Both the position numbers and the translations under genes were made by a program. From Candidatus Dormiibacterota bacterium (lineage in GTDB: Bacteria > Vulcanimicrobiota > Vulcanimicrobiia > Vulcanimicrobiales > Vulcanimicrobiaceae), in contig DATKRS010000030.1 of assembly GCA_035532035.1 (NCBI GenBank), forward strand, positions 1 to 43,400: a DNA stretch of 43,400 bases, read 5' to 3'. This document shows positions 25,171-33,558 of this stretch, piece by piece; the first letter of the stretch is position 1, and the number at the start of each line of letters is the position of its first letter. The notes under the pieces are model-generated. The model saw nothing but the letters and a program-made list of their open reading frames with translations. It was not told the origin of the DNA and ran no database searches.

Positions 25171-25197
25171 CGTCATCCGAAGTTTGTCGAAGGATGC
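25171..25197. repeat. Dispersed palindromic repeat copy 5, before the HIT gene
   Basis: CGTCATCCGAAGTTTGTCGAAGGATGC has inverted CATCC/GGATG arms and a diverged centre. It lies between the stalk-protein gene and the HIT gene. A TTG inside it (25184) is in frame with the HIT gene and would add MSKDAS, exactly as in prmC. Confidence 0.72.
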
Positions 25198-25201
25198 ATC
25201 G

Positions 25202-25540
25202 ATGGAGTGCCTTTTCTGTAAGATCGTTGCCGGAGAGATTCCAGCGGACGAGATCTACCGCGACGATGACGCGATTGCCATCGCCGACGTCAACCCGCAG
25301 GCCCCGAAGCACGTCTTGGTGCTGCCGCGCAAGCACTACGCGACCGTGGCCGACATTCTCGACGGCGGTGATGAAGCATTGCTCGGGCACGTCGTGGCGG
25401 TTGCGACAAAGCTCGCGCGTGACTTCGGTTCCCGCGGGTTCCGGCTCGTGGTGAACACTGGAGTCGAGGGCGGGCAGACCGTCGACCACGTGCACGTGCA
25501 CGTCCTCGCAGGTCGCCACATGAGCTGGCCGCCCGGATAG
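25202..25540 (+). CDS. HIT family nucleotide-binding protein (Hint type)
   Basis: A 112-residue histidine-triad protein. The triad is in TVDHVHVHVLAGR. CLFCKIVAGEIPADEIYRDDDAIAIADVNPQAP is the conserved N-terminal half with its Cys pair, and VLPRKHYA contributes to the nucleotide pocket. Hint proteins hydrolyse nucleoside phosphoramidates such as adenylated lysine. ATG 25202 was preferred over TTG 25184 because it gives the usual MECLFC N terminus and leaves out codons supplied by a repeat element. It stands directly before rpsU-yqeY. Confidence 0.93.
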   Translation: MECLFCKIVAGEIPADEIYRDDDAIAIADVNPQAPKHVLVLPRKHYATVADILDGGDEALLGHVVAVATKLARDFGSRGFRLVVNTGVEGGQTVDHVHVHVLAGRHMSWPPG

Positions 25541-25547
25541 CGCACAA

Positions 25548-25576
25548 TTGACGCTCCCCCGGCCCTGTGATAAGGT
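25548..25576 (+). promoter_or_regulatory. Sigma-70-type promoter of rpsU
   Basis: TTGACG (25548-25553), a 17-bp spacer and TAAGGT (25571-25576), preceded by TGA so that it also has the extended -10 form. Transcription would start near 25583 and leave a leader of about 30 bases before rpsU. Confidence 0.7.
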
Positions 25577-25612
25577 ACGCAGGGCTCATATGCCGGGAAA
25601 GGGGGTTGAATA

Positions 25613-25783
25613 ATGGAAGTCCGCATCGCGCCGGGTGAATCGATTGAGAGCGCCCTGCGGCGCTTCAAGAAGGCCACCCAGAAAGCCGGCATCCTCGCCG
25701 AGGCTCGCAAACACGAGCATTACGAGAAGCCGAGTGTGCGCCGAAAAAAGAAGTCAGCCGCCGCTCGCAAGCGTCGCGTCTGA
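25613..25783 (+). CDS. rpsU: 30S ribosomal protein S21
   Basis: A 56-residue S21, a small basic protein of the small subunit near the anti-Shine-Dalgarno region. [33 protein letters not shown] is the conserved core and the C terminus is Lys/Arg-rich. The ATG follows GAAAGGGGG (25597-25605) at good spacing. A tiny frame, MPGKGVE (25590-25613), ends in TAATG over the S21 start and might influence its translation; this is only noted. The adjacent yqeY gene is the usual partner of rpsU in many bacteria. Confidence 0.96.
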   Translation: MEVRIAPGESIESALRRFKKATQKAGILAEARKHEHYEKPSVRRKKKSAAARKRRV

Positions 25784-25793
25784 GTTATCTCCG

Positions 25794-26252
25794 ATGGGCT
25801 TGCTGAAGGATCGCTTCGCCTCTGACTTGCGTGAGGCGATGAAAGCGCGCGACCAGCTCCGAGCCGATACGCTGCGCTCTGCGATCTCCGGCTTCACGTA
25901 CAAGCGTGGCGAGACGGGCAGGGAGCCGACCGATGCGGAGGAGCTCGACGTCGTCCGCAGGCTCGTGAAGCAGCGCGCCGACTCGATCGAGGAGTTCGAG
26001 AAGGCGGGCCGGACCGAGCTCGCGCAGAAGGAGCGCGCCGAACGCGAGGTGCTTCTGGCGTACTTGCCGCAGCAGAAATCTGCGGATGAGGTGCGCGCGA
26101 TCGTCGCGACGGCGATGGCAACCTTGCCTGCCGGCGAGCGCAATCAAGGTGCCGTCATGAAGGCGGTGATGCCGCAGCTGCGCGGCCTCGCAGATGGAAA
26201 GCTCGTCGCCGAGATCGTCCAGGAGGCGCTGAAGGCCCGCGAAAGCAAGTAG
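25794..26252 (+). CDS. yqeY: GatB/YqeY domain protein
   Basis: A 152-residue protein homologous to the C-terminal tRNA-binding tail domain of GatB, occurring alone. MGLLKDRFASDLREAMKARDQLRADTLRSAISGF is the conserved N terminus. EEFEKAGRTELAQKERAEREVLLAYLPQQKSADEV and the GAVMKAVMPQLRGLADGKLVAEIV end are also typical. Its role is not settled; a link to tRNA or ribosome function is assumed from its constant position after rpsU. ATG 25794 lies ten bases after rpsU, and upstream ORF extension is shadow. Confidence 0.94.
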   Translation: MGLLKDRFASDLREAMKARDQLRADTLRSAISGFTYKRGETGREPTDAEELDVVRRLVKQRADSIEEFEKAGRTELAQKERAEREVLLAYLPQQKSADEVRAIVATAMATLPAGERNQGAVMKAVMPQLRGLADGKLVAEIVQEALKARESK

Positions 26253-26264
26253 TCCCTCACGAAG

Positions 26265-27584
26265 ATGAAGGCGGTTCGCCTGCGAGCCGGGATATGGCTC
26301 GGACTCCTCTTGTGTGGGATTGCGTCGCTTTGCGCGCAAGCCGTTTCGGCCCCGGCGTCGGCCCCGATCGTCGTTATTCCCATCCACGGAACGGTGGACG
26401 ATGGGATGGCACATCTCGTGCAGCGCTCCGTCGCGGAGGCGAACGGCGAGCACGCGGCGGCGATCGTGCTCGACGTCGACAGCCCAGGCGGCCTCGTCTC
26501 GTCGGTCTTCGATATCGAGGACGCACTGCGCTCCGCACAGGTTCCGGTGATCGCGTATGTCAGCGAGCGCGCGTACTCGGCGGCGGCGCTCATCACGCTC
26601 TCGGCGCAGCGGATCATCATGGCGCCGGGCGCCTCGATCGGCGCAGCGGAGCCGATTCCGAACACGCCCAAGGAAGTTTCGGCACTGACCGCCGAGTTCG
26701 AGTCGACGGCACAGCGCAATCATCACAACCCGACGATCGCGGGCGCGATGGTCAATCGCAGCATCGCGATCCCTGGGCTTAAAGCAGCCGGAACGATCCT
26801 GACGCTGAACACGGTGCAGGCGTTGCGCTATCACGTTGCCATCGCCGTCGAGCCGTCGCTCGACGCCGCGCTTGCGGCCGTGCATTTGAACGCGAACTCG
26901 CGTCTGCACGAGCACTTGACGTGGGCGGAGCGCCTCGCACGTTTTGCGACCGACCCGACCGTAAGTGGCCTGCTGCTCTCCATCGGCATGCTCGGCATCA
27001 TGGTGGAACTCTACACGCTGCACGGCATAGCCGGGCTCATCGCGATCATCGCGTTCGGACTCTTCTTCGGAACGCACGTCTACGCAGGATTTTCGAACTG
27101 GGGCGTTGTCGCGCTCGCCGTGCTTGGGTTCATCGGCATCCTTTGGGAGCTACACGTCGTGCCGGGGCACACGTTTCCCGGTGTCTTGGGGGGCATCGCG
27201 CTCGTCGCGGCGGTCGTATTGGCCTTCGGCATTCCAAACATCGCGGTGGCCTTCGAGACGTTGGCGGCCGCCATCGCGCTGACGATCGTCGTCTTTCTGC
27301 TCCTGCTGCGCGTGCTGCCGGAGAACGCATGGATGCATCGTCTCGCGCTCACGTACGCGCAGGGGAGCGATTACGTTTCAAGTCGCGATTTCGGCGACCT
27401 CAAAGGTCGCACTGGAATCGCCGCCTCACAGCTTCGCCCCGCGGGCGTCGCCTCCATCGACGGCCGCCGTATCGACGTTCTCACCGAGGGTGAATACGTC
27501 GCGCAGGGTACGCCGATTCGCGTCACGCGCGTCGAAGGCGCGCGCATCTTCGTCGAGCCCGGCTCCGGGCTCGGCCCCACATAA
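26265..27584 (+). CDS. nfeD: Long NfeD protein (ClpP-like serine protease plus membrane and OB domains)
   Basis: A 439-residue long-form NfeD. A signal peptide (LRAGIWLGLLLCGIASLCAQA) is followed by a ClpP/SppA-like domain (about 35-215: VVIPIHGTVDDGMAHLVQRS, VLDVDSPGGLVSS, ERAYSAAALITLSAQRIIMAPGASIGAAEPI). The Ser in AYSAAA is the expected nucleophile. Four to five membrane segments follow (about 235-350), then an OB-like NfeD domain (LKGRTGIAASQLRPAGVASIDGRRIDVLTEGEYV). NfeD works with flotillin/stomatin proteins, and the next gene, after a 12-base gap, is floA. The archaeal relative cleaves stomatin; a similar role here is inferred. Confidence 0.92.
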   Translation: MKAVRLRAGIWLGLLLCGIASLCAQAVSAPASAPIVVIPIHGTVDDGMAHLVQRSVAEANGEHAAAIVLDVDSPGGLVSSVFDIEDALRSAQVPVIAYVSERAYSAAALITLSAQRIIMAPGASIGAAEPIPNTPKEVSALTAEFESTAQRNHHNPTIAGAMVNRSIAIPGLKAAGTILTLNTVQALRYHVAIAVEPSLDAALAAVHLNANSRLHEHLTWAERLARFATDPTVSGLLLSIGMLGIMVELYTLHGIAGLIAIIAFGLFFGTHVYAGFSNWGVVALAVLGFIGILWELHVVPGHTFPGVLGGIALVAAVVLAFGIPNIAVAFETLAAAIALTIVVFLLLLRVLPENAWMHRLALTYAQGSDYVSSRDFGDLKGRTGIAASQLRPAGVASIDGRRIDVLTEGEYVAQGTPIRVTRVEGARIFVEPGSGLGPT

Positions 27585-27596
27585 GGAGTTCTTCTC

Positions 27597-28601
27597 GTGG
27601 CACTCGTGACCGGCATCATTGTCCTCTTCGCGATCATCCTCTTCATCATGTTCCTCTACTACTTTCCGCTCGGCTTGTGGATCCGTACGATCGCTGCCGG
27701 CGTGCCGATCGGCATCATCACGCTCGTGCGCATGCGCTTGATCGGCATTCCTCCGGGAATCATCGTTACGAACTACGTGCGCGCGCGCAAAGCGGGCTTG
27801 AACGTGACGATCGATCCGATGCAGTCGCATTATCTCGCCGGCGGCAACGTGGAGGCGGTCACGCTCGCGATGATCGCAGCGCAGCGCGCCCAGCTCCCGC
27901 TGGAGTGGCAGCGCGCAGCCGCCATCAACCTCGCCGGACGCAACGTGCTCGAGGCGGTCCAGACATCGGTCAATCCTAAGGTCATCGAGACGCCGACCTT
28001 CCAGGGCGTCGCGCAAAACGGCATTCAGCTTAACGTCAAGGCGCGGGTCACGGTGCGCAGCAACCTCGACCGCTACGTCGGCGGCGCCGGCGAGCTGACC
28101 GTCATCGCGCGCGTGGGCGAGGGCGTCGTCGCCGCGGTCGGCGCGGCCGTCGACCACAAAGAGGTGCTCGAGTACCCCGACCGGATCAGCAAGGCCGTGC
28201 TCGCGAAGGGGCTCGACGCCGGAACCGCCTTCGAGATCGTCTCGATCGACATCGCGGACGTCGATGTGGGAAAGAACATCGGAGCCGAGCTGCAGACGAG
28301 CCAAGCGGAGGCCGACCGGCGCATTGCACAGGCCAAGGCTGCGGAACGGCAGTACGCCGCGCTCGCCGGCGAGCAAGAGCAGAAGGCGCTCACGCAAGCG
28401 ATGCGCGCCAAGGTTGTCGAGGCGGAAGCATCGATACCGCTCGCGATCGCGGAAGCGTTTCGCAGCGGCAACCTCGGGGTGATGGACTACTATCGTTTGA
28501 GGAATATTCAGGCAGACACGGAAATGCGTAGCTCGATCGGCGCGTCGGAGACGCCGCCGCAGTCGGAGGCGACTCAACAGCCGCCTCCGATGACGCCGTA
28601 G
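27597..28601 (+). CDS. floA: Flotillin-like protein FloA
   Basis: A 334-residue FloA, a scaffold of membrane microdomains. The N-terminal hydrophobic hairpin ([23 protein letters not shown]) is followed by the FloA-specific stretch [24 protein letters not shown]. The SPFH region contains [23 protein letters not shown] and [34 protein letters not shown]. The C-terminal helix is Ala/Glu-rich (coiled coil), with GLMDYYRL-like [18 protein letters not shown]. The GTG start follows AAGGAG, which overlaps the nfeD stop. The nfeD-floA pair is conserved from Bacillus and suggests joint control of membrane proteins. Confidence 0.96.
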   Translation: MALVTGIIVLFAIILFIMFLYYFPLGLWIRTIAAGVPIGIITLVRMRLIGIPPGIIVTNYVRARKAGLNVTIDPMQSHYLAGGNVEAVTLAMIAAQRAQLPLEWQRAAAINLAGRNVLEAVQTSVNPKVIETPTFQGVAQNGIQLNVKARVTVRSNLDRYVGGAGELTVIARVGEGVVAAVGAAVDHKEVLEYPDRISKAVLAKGLDAGTAFEIVSIDIADVDVGKNIGAELQTSQAEADRRIAQAKAAERQYAALAGEQEQKALTQAMRAKVVEAEASIPLAIAEAFRSGNLGVMDYYRLRNIQADTEMRSSIGASETPPQSEATQQPPPMTP

Positions 28602-28602
28602 C

Positions 28603-29001
28603 GTGAACGTTCAGGATTTCGGCGGTCTGATCTGGGCCGTCTTCATCCTTATCGCTGTGATCTCGTCGGTCGTCCGGAGCGTGAAGCGCACGGCCGGACG
28701 CATGGAGCAGAGCTCGCCCGCGCAACCGCCTGCGCCGCCTTTAGCACCTCCGCCGCCTTCGTTGAGGACCGGCGTGTCGAGGGGCGGCTCCAGGCAACGC
28801 GTCGTGGTTCCTCTTCCGGTACCGCCGGCAGCGCCCGCACGGGCGCCTGCGCTCGCAACGCTTCTCGTCAGTGCGCCGAGACGGCGCTTGCTTTCGGCGG
28901 GAAGCGTCTTCGAACGAGGCTCGCCCGTGGCGCGCGGTATCATCGCACTCGAAGTGCTCGGTCCACCTCGCGCACTGCGCGAGTGGACCTCGATCGTTTG
29001 A
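28603..29001 (+). CDS. Small membrane protein of unknown function
   Basis: A 132-residue protein starting with GTG one base after the floA stop. Residues about 8-25 are one membrane segment (GLIWAVFILIAVISSVV). A basic stretch, a Pro-rich linker (about 38-82) and an Arg/Pro/Leu-rich end follow. No family is recognised. The overlap of its 3' end with phoH (19 bases) and its place in a conserved gene run argue that it is real. In Bacillus this position is held by yqfB-yqfC-yqfD, to which no resemblance was seen. Confidence 0.6.
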   Translation: MNVQDFGGLIWAVFILIAVISSVVRSVKRTAGRMEQSSPAQPPAPPLAPPPPSLRTGVSRGGSRQRVVVPLPVPPAAPARAPALATLLVSAPRRRLLSAGSVFERGSPVARGIIALEVLGPPRALREWTSIV

Positions 29002-29933
29002 CGTCCCGCAGCATCAGCCTCGAACGCTTGGCGGATCGCGTTCGGCTCTTCGGCGAATACGACGGCAACTTGTCTGCCTTAGAAGAAGGACTCGACGTCC
29101 GGCTGCGCACGGAGGACGACCGCCTCGTGCTCAGCGGCGAGCAGCGTAACGTCGAGCGCGCCGCGGATGCGCTCACGAGCATGCTCGAGGCGGCGATGGA
29201 GGGAACGCAGATCACGCCGCATGACGTGGCGCTTGCGGTCGCGGACACCGAGCGCGGCGGAGGCCGCGCATTGGCGGCGACGCTGCTGCGCGGGCAGCGG
29301 GGCCGCGAGATTCGCCCCCGGACCGCGGGCCAGCGCAGCTTCGTCGAGGCGATCGATGCCAACACGCTGACGGTCGGCATCGGGCCGGCGGGCACCGGGA
29401 AGACATTTCTCTCGGTCGTGATGGCCGTGCGTGCGCTCAAAGCGCACGAGGTCGCGCGCGTCGTGCTTTCGCGTCCCGCAATCGAAGCCGGCGAGAAGCT
29501 CGGTTTTCTTCCTGGCGATTTCCGCGAAAAGGTCGACCCCTACATGCGCCCGCTCTACGACGCTCTGGGCGAGCTGCTCGACGAGAGCGTCGTCGCGCGT
29601 TACATGGAACGCGGCACGATCGAGGTCGCGCCGCTTGCATACATGCGTGGCCGCACGCTCTCGGACGCGTTCGTCATCCTCGACGAGGCACAGAACGCGA
29701 CGGGCGGCCAGTTGAAGATGTTTCTCACGCGCCTTGGCTCCGGATCGAAGATGGTCGTCGTCGGGGACGTGACGCAGATCGATCTTATCGGCGCCACGAG
29801 CGGCCTGCTCGATGCGGCGCAGCGCCTGGCACGCGTCGAAGACGTCGCCGTGATCGAGTTCGGCGAGGGCGACGTGGTACGTCACCCGCTCGTGACGCGC
29901 ATCGTGCGCGCCTACGGCAACACGTCGCAGTGA
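28983..29933 (+). CDS. phoH: PhoH-like ATPase
   Basis: A 316-residue PhoH family protein with a KH-like N-terminal part (LSALEEGLDVRLRTEDDRLVLSGEQRNVERAADAL) and an ATPase domain. Walker A is GPAGTGKTFLSVVMA and Walker B is VILDEAQNAT. SRPAIEAGEKLGFLPGDFREKVDPYMRPLYDAL and MFLTRLGSGSKMVVVGDVTQIDL are signature stretches. Its function is not settled; an RNA helicase or RNA-metabolism role is suspected, consistent with its constant pairing with ybeY. The GTG start lies inside the end of the previous gene, and its stop overlaps ybeY (GTGA). Confidence 0.95.
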   Translation: MDLDRLTSRSISLERLADRVRLFGEYDGNLSALEEGLDVRLRTEDDRLVLSGEQRNVERAADALTSMLEAAMEGTQITPHDVALAVADTERGGGRALAATLLRGQRGREIRPRTAGQRSFVEAIDANTLTVGIGPAGTGKTFLSVVMAVRALKAHEVARVVLSRPAIEAGEKLGFLPGDFREKVDPYMRPLYDALGELLDESVVARYMERGTIEVAPLAYMRGRTLSDAFVILDEAQNATGGQLKMFLTRLGSGSKMVVVGDVTQIDLIGATSGLLDAAQRLARVEDVAVIEFGEGDVVRHPLVTRIVRAYGNTSQ

Positions 29934-30403
29934 TCCATTTTCGCAACGACGTGCGGCGCGGCGGTGCCGACGGCCGCTCGCTGAAGGCCGCGGCGCGCCG
30001 CCTCATGGAGGCGCTCGGCGAAGAGGGGTCTTCGGTGTCGCTCTCGCTCGTGAACGATGAAACGATGCGCCAGCTCAACCATCGTCACCGCGGCAAAGAC
30101 GTGCCAACGGATGTCTTGTCCTTCCCCATGAGGGAGAAACATACGCCTGCGCAAGAGTCTTCGGGATATGGCCCTCCCGAAGACATCCTCGGCGACGTCG
30201 TCATCAGCGTGGACATGGCGAAGCGTCAAGCCGCCGATTACGGCGCGCCGCTCCAACGCGAGCTCGAGCGGCTGCTGATTCACGGTCTCTTGCATTTGAT
30301 CGGGCACGACCATCACGCGTCCCGCGAGCGCAACGTCATGGAGGCGGAAGAGCGTCGCTTGGCGCAGTGCATCGGCATGCCGTGGCCCTATCGCGCGAGA
30401 TGA
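29930..30403 (+). CDS. ybeY: Endoribonuclease YbeY
   Basis: A 157-residue metal-dependent endoribonuclease needed for 16S rRNA 3' maturation and ribosome quality control. The zinc site HGLLHLIGHDHH is intact, and LSLVNDETMRQLNHRHRGKDVPTDVLSFP is the other conserved block. It starts with a GTG overlapping the phoH stop and ends in an ATGA overlap with dgkA. Confidence 0.96.
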   Translation: MIHFRNDVRRGGADGRSLKAAARRLMEALGEEGSSVSLSLVNDETMRQLNHRHRGKDVPTDVLSFPMREKHTPAQESSGYGPPEDILGDVVISVDMAKRQAADYGAPLQRELERLLIHGLLHLIGHDHHASRERNVMEAEERRLAQCIGMPWPYRAR

Positions 30404-31074
30404 GGCGCTTCGCCCTATCGTTCACGCACGCGTTCGACGGCATCGTCGCCGCCGCACGCGTTCAACCGAACCTCGTCGTGCACCTGATCGTTGCTGCGAC
30501 CGCGTTCGTGGTGGCGCTCGCGCTTCACGTCAGCCTGTGGGCCTTCGTCGTCGTCGTCCTGCTCGTCGCGCTCGTGCTCGGTCTGGAGTTGATGAATACC
30601 GCGATCGAGGCGCAGGTCGATCTCGCGACGCTCGAGCTGCATCCGGTTGCAAAGCGCGCGAAGGACGCCGCTGCGGGCGCGGTGCTCGTCGCGTCGGTCG
30701 GAGCCGTGCTCGCGGGGCTTGCGATCTTCATCTCTGCATGGGTCTCAGGGTACCGGGCGCCGGCAGTTCCCGCGCTCGACGCGCAAACAGTCGTTGCTGC
30801 GCTCGGCCTCAGCGCGCTGTTCGCGGTGCTGCTGAAGGCACGATACGGTGCCGCGTTCAGCGGGCGAGCGACCGTTCCGTGGACGATCGCAGCGCTCGTC
30901 GCCTTTACGGCGCCGGCGAGCCTGGGCTACTGGCCTGCGTCCGCGGCGATACTCTTCGCTCTCGCGGTGAGCGTGACGCGCCGCCCGCTCGCCGTAGCGA
31001 TCCTCTCGGGGCCGCTGCTGGGCGCCGGCGCGGCGTGTCTCTGCCTCCTAGCGCACGACCCGCGTATGCTATAA
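30400..31074 (+). CDS. dgkA: Diacylglycerol/undecaprenol kinase with extra membrane domain
   Basis: A 224-residue membrane protein. The first 120 residues are a DgkA-type lipid kinase, closer to the Gram-positive undecaprenol kinases: SFTHAFDGIVAAARVQPNLVVHL and ELMNTAIEAQVDLATLELHPVAKRAKDAAAGAVL, with catalytic Glu and metal-binding residues. It would phosphorylate undecaprenol or diacylglycerol in the inner membrane. Residues about 130-224 add three or four membrane segments (VVAALGLSALFAVLL, VPWTIAALVAFTA, AAILFALAVSV, LAVAILSGPLLGAGAACL). These lack the PAP2 phosphatase motifs sometimes fused to DgkA. The ATG overlaps the ybeY stop. Confidence 0.9.
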   Translation: MRRFALSFTHAFDGIVAAARVQPNLVVHLIVAATAFVVALALHVSLWAFVVVVLLVALVLGLELMNTAIEAQVDLATLELHPVAKRAKDAAAGAVLVASVGAVLAGLAIFISAWVSGYRAPAVPALDAQTVVAALGLSALFAVLLKARYGAAFSGRATVPWTIAALVAFTAPASLGYWPASAAILFALAVSVTRRPLAVAILSGPLLGAGAACLCLLAHDPRML

Positions 31075-31075
31075 T
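31067..31075 (+). promoter_or_regulatory. Extended -10 element before the CNNM/CBS gene
   Basis: TGCTATAAT at the very end of dgkA is a consensus extended -10 box. No convincing -35 box is visible. The transcript would start near 31082 and have a leader of about 22 bases. Confidence 0.5.
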
Positions 31076-31104
31076 GGCGCAGATTTGAACGGCGAGCCCC
31101 CGCT

Positions 31105-32430
31105 ATGACCCACGGCACCGACGCACTCGACGTCGTCGCCCTCGTGGTGCTGATCGTCATGTCCGGGTTCTTCTCGGCGTCCGAGGCTGCGCTGATCTCC
31201 GTCTCGCGCTTGCGTGCGCGCACGATGGCCGAACGGCGTCTGCGCGGCGCGAACGACATCGTGCGCCTGAGCGACGATCGCAATCGCTTTCTCACCTGCG
31301 TACTCATCGGAAACACGGTTGCGTTGCTTGGCGCGAGCTCCATCGCGACCGCTCTCGCGCTGTCGCTCGATCTACCGTACCCTACAGTCTTCGCGACGCT
31401 TGCGATGTCGCTCGTCGTGCTGCTCTTCGCCGAGATCATTCCGAAGACGGTCACCACGAGCGATGCCGAGCGCTGGTCGCTGCGCCTCGCTCCGCTCATG
31501 CGCGCGGTCGCGTGGGTGCTCACGCCGGTCGCCAATGCATTCCTCTTCGTCACCGCTCTGCTCTTGCGCCCCTTCGGGATCCGCAACGTGCAGCATATCT
31601 TCGTCACCGAGGAAGATATTCGCGCGCTCGTCAACGTCGGCGCGGAGCAGCGCGTCATCGAAGAGCAGGAGCGCGAGATGATTCATTCGGTGATCGAGTT
31701 CGGCGATACGATCGCGCGCGAAGTGATGACCCCGCGTCCGGAGATGGTCGCGGTGTCCGTGGACGCGTCGCCGCGGCGAGCACTGGACATCATCATCTCC
31801 GAGGGACATTCACGGCTGCCCGTGTATCAGGAATCCAAGGACGACATCATCGGCGTGATCCACGACCGCGAACTGATGATCGCGCTTGCGACCGGAACGC
31901 TGGCGACGACGACCACTCGTGCGCTCATGCGCCCGGCCGTGCACGTGCCGGAGTCGAAGCGAATCGCCGAGTTGCTGCGCGAGATGCAGCGCGACAAGTT
32001 CTCGCTGGCGATCGTCGTCGACGAGTACGGCGGAACCGCGGGCCTCGTGACGATGGAAGATATCCTCGAGGAGATCGTCGGGGAGATCCGCGACGAGCAC
32101 GACACCGACGAGCAGGAGCCGATCGCGGAGGTCTCGTCGGAGGAGGCGATCGTCGACGCGCGCACCAACGTCGAAGACGTGAACGCTGCCCTGGGGACGC
32201 AGTTGCCCACGGAGGACTTCGAAACTATCGGCGGCTACACCGTCGGGCGTTTCGGGCGCCTTCCGTCGGAGGGCGAAGAGATCGAGGCCGACGACAACAC
32301 GCGCCTGCGCGTGGAACGGGCGCACGGACGCCGCATCATCTCGGTACGGGTATTTCATGCCAAGAGCGCCGACGGACAGGCAACGGGCGGCGAGCGCGCC
32401 GAGGCGAACGCGCACGATGCCGTCCGCTAG
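31105..32430 (+). CDS. CNNM/CorC-type transporter with CBS pair
   Basis: A 441-residue membrane protein of the HlyC/CorC (CNNM) family. Residues about 1-170 are the DUF21 membrane domain (FSASEAALISVSRLRARTMAERR; VVLLFAEIIPKTV). Residues about 195-320 are a CBS pair (EVMTPRPEMVAVSVD, SRLPVYQESKDDIIGVIHDRELM, VVDEYGGTAGLVTMEDILEEIVGEI). The end is a CorC/HlyC domain (FETIGGYTVGRFGRLPSEGEEIE). Relatives move magnesium or regulate its efflux. It interrupts the dgkA-cdd neighbourhood known from Bacillus. Its end overlaps cdd by 14 bases. Confidence 0.93.
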   Translation: MTHGTDALDVVALVVLIVMSGFFSASEAALISVSRLRARTMAERRLRGANDIVRLSDDRNRFLTCVLIGNTVALLGASSIATALALSLDLPYPTVFATLAMSLVVLLFAEIIPKTVTTSDAERWSLRLAPLMRAVAWVLTPVANAFLFVTALLLRPFGIRNVQHIFVTEEDIRALVNVGAEQRVIEEQEREMIHSVIEFGDTIAREVMTPRPEMVAVSVDASPRRALDIIISEGHSRLPVYQESKDDIIGVIHDRELMIALATGTLATTTTRALMRPAVHVPESKRIAELLREMQRDKFSLAIVVDEYGGTAGLVTMEDILEEIVGEIRDEHDTDEQEPIAEVSSEEAIVDARTNVEDVNAALGTQLPTEDFETIGGYTVGRFGRLPSEGEEIEADDNTRLRVERAHGRRIISVRVFHAKSADGQATGGERAEANAHDAVR

Positions 32431-32815
32431 GAGTCTGATCGCGGCGGCGCGCGCCGCTCGCGCGAACGCCTACGCCCCGTACTCGCACTTCGCCGTCGGC
32501 GCAGCCGTCGAAACGCTGGACGGAACGGTGATCACGGGTGCAAACGTCGAGAACGCGAGCTACGGCCTCTCTATTTGCGCGGAGCGCGCGGCGCTGGTGC
32601 GTGCGGTCGCGGAAGGCCATCGTGGTTTTCGCGCCGTGGCCGTCGCCGGACCCGAGGATGCGACGATTGCGCCCTGCGGCGCGTGCCGCCAGTTCATCGC
32701 GGAGTTCGATTCCGCCATGCCGGTGGCGTTCACATCGCCAAGCGGCGTGGTCGAGACGACGCTCGCCGAGCTGCTTCCGTATCCGTTCACACCCGAAGCG
32801 CTCTCGCGCAGCTAA
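32417..32815 (+). CDS. cdd: Cytidine deaminase
   Basis: A 132-residue, zinc-dependent, tetrameric-type cytidine deaminase converting cytidine and deoxycytidine to uridine forms in pyrimidine salvage. The N-terminal RANAYAPYSHFAVGAAV, the CAERAALVRAVAEG active-site motif (zinc Cys and catalytic Glu) and PCGACRQFIAEF (two zinc Cys) are intact. The start lies within the end of the CBS gene. recO follows two bases after its stop; the GTPase gene era, often between them, is missing here. Confidence 0.95.
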   Translation: MPSARSLIAAARAARANAYAPYSHFAVGAAVETLDGTVITGANVENASYGLSICAERAALVRAVAEGHRGFRAVAVAGPEDATIAPCGACRQFIAEFDSAMPVAFTSPSGVVETTLAELLPYPFTPEALSRS

Positions 32816-32817
32816 TC

Positions 32818-33558
32818 ATGGCGGCGGCGGCGCGGACCTATAAAGCGCGCGGCATCGTCCTGCGCGCGCGTAATCTCGGCGAAGCGGACCGCATCGTCAT
32901 CCTCTTCACCCTGGAGCACGGCAAGGTCGAAGCGGTCGCCAAAGGTATCCGGCGCGGCCGCAGTCGCGTCGGCGGACGCCTCGAGTTCGGAAACGAGGTC
33001 ACGCTGACGATCCATCGCGGACGCTCGCTCGACGTCATCGCCGGCGCGGAGATCCTACGCGAACACTGGCGCGAGCTCGTCGATCCGCGGCGATTCTCCG
33101 TCGCTGCCGAGGCCTGCGAGATGATAGATGCGTTCTCAGAACCGGAGCTTGCGCTGCCGGAGGTCTACGTGCTGCTCGTCGGAATGCTTGCAGCCATCGC
33201 GCGATCGGATGCTCCATCCACGCTCGTCCCGCGTTTTTCGATGCGATTGCTCGATGCGCTCGGCGTCGCTCCTCCGCTCGACGCGTGCGTTCGCTGCGGC
33301 AACGCGCTCCGCGCGAGCGCGTGGGTGGACGTCGAAGCGGGCGGCCTCATCGACGCGTCGTGCCGCGAGCGCTGGCGCGACCTGCCCGAACTCGACGCGG
33401 CCGCGCTCGAGAACCTCCGCGCGCTCGCCGCGCCTCGAGAGCGCCGCCGGGCAGCGGTGCAGGCATTGCCGCGCGTCGCCGAGGCCGTAGAACTGCTCGT
33501 GGCACACCATCTGGGTCGCCGGCCGCGATCGGCGGCTGCGGTTGCGGAGATGCGATGA
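32818..33558 (+). CDS. recO: DNA repair protein RecO
   Basis: A 246-residue RecO, which anneals DNA and helps load RecA with RecR. The OB-fold N terminus reads TYKARGIVLRARNLGEADRIVILFTLEHGKVEAVAKGIRR with the SRVGGRLEFGNEV segment. A helical part follows. The zinc-finger-like stretch DACVRCGNALRASAWVDVEAGGLIDASCRE retains only three of the usual four Cys. ATG 32818 was chosen for the N-terminal match. Its stop overlaps ruvX (ATGA). Confidence 0.93.
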   Translation: MAAAARTYKARGIVLRARNLGEADRIVILFTLEHGKVEAVAKGIRRGRSRVGGRLEFGNEVTLTIHRGRSLDVIAGAEILREHWRELVDPRRFSVAAEACEMIDAFSEPELALPEVYVLLVGMLAAIARSDAPSTLVPRFSMRLLDALGVAPPLDACVRCGNALRASAWVDVEAGGLIDASCRERWRDLPELDAAALENLRALAAPRERRRAAVQALPRVAEAVELLVAHHLGRRPRSAAAVAEMR

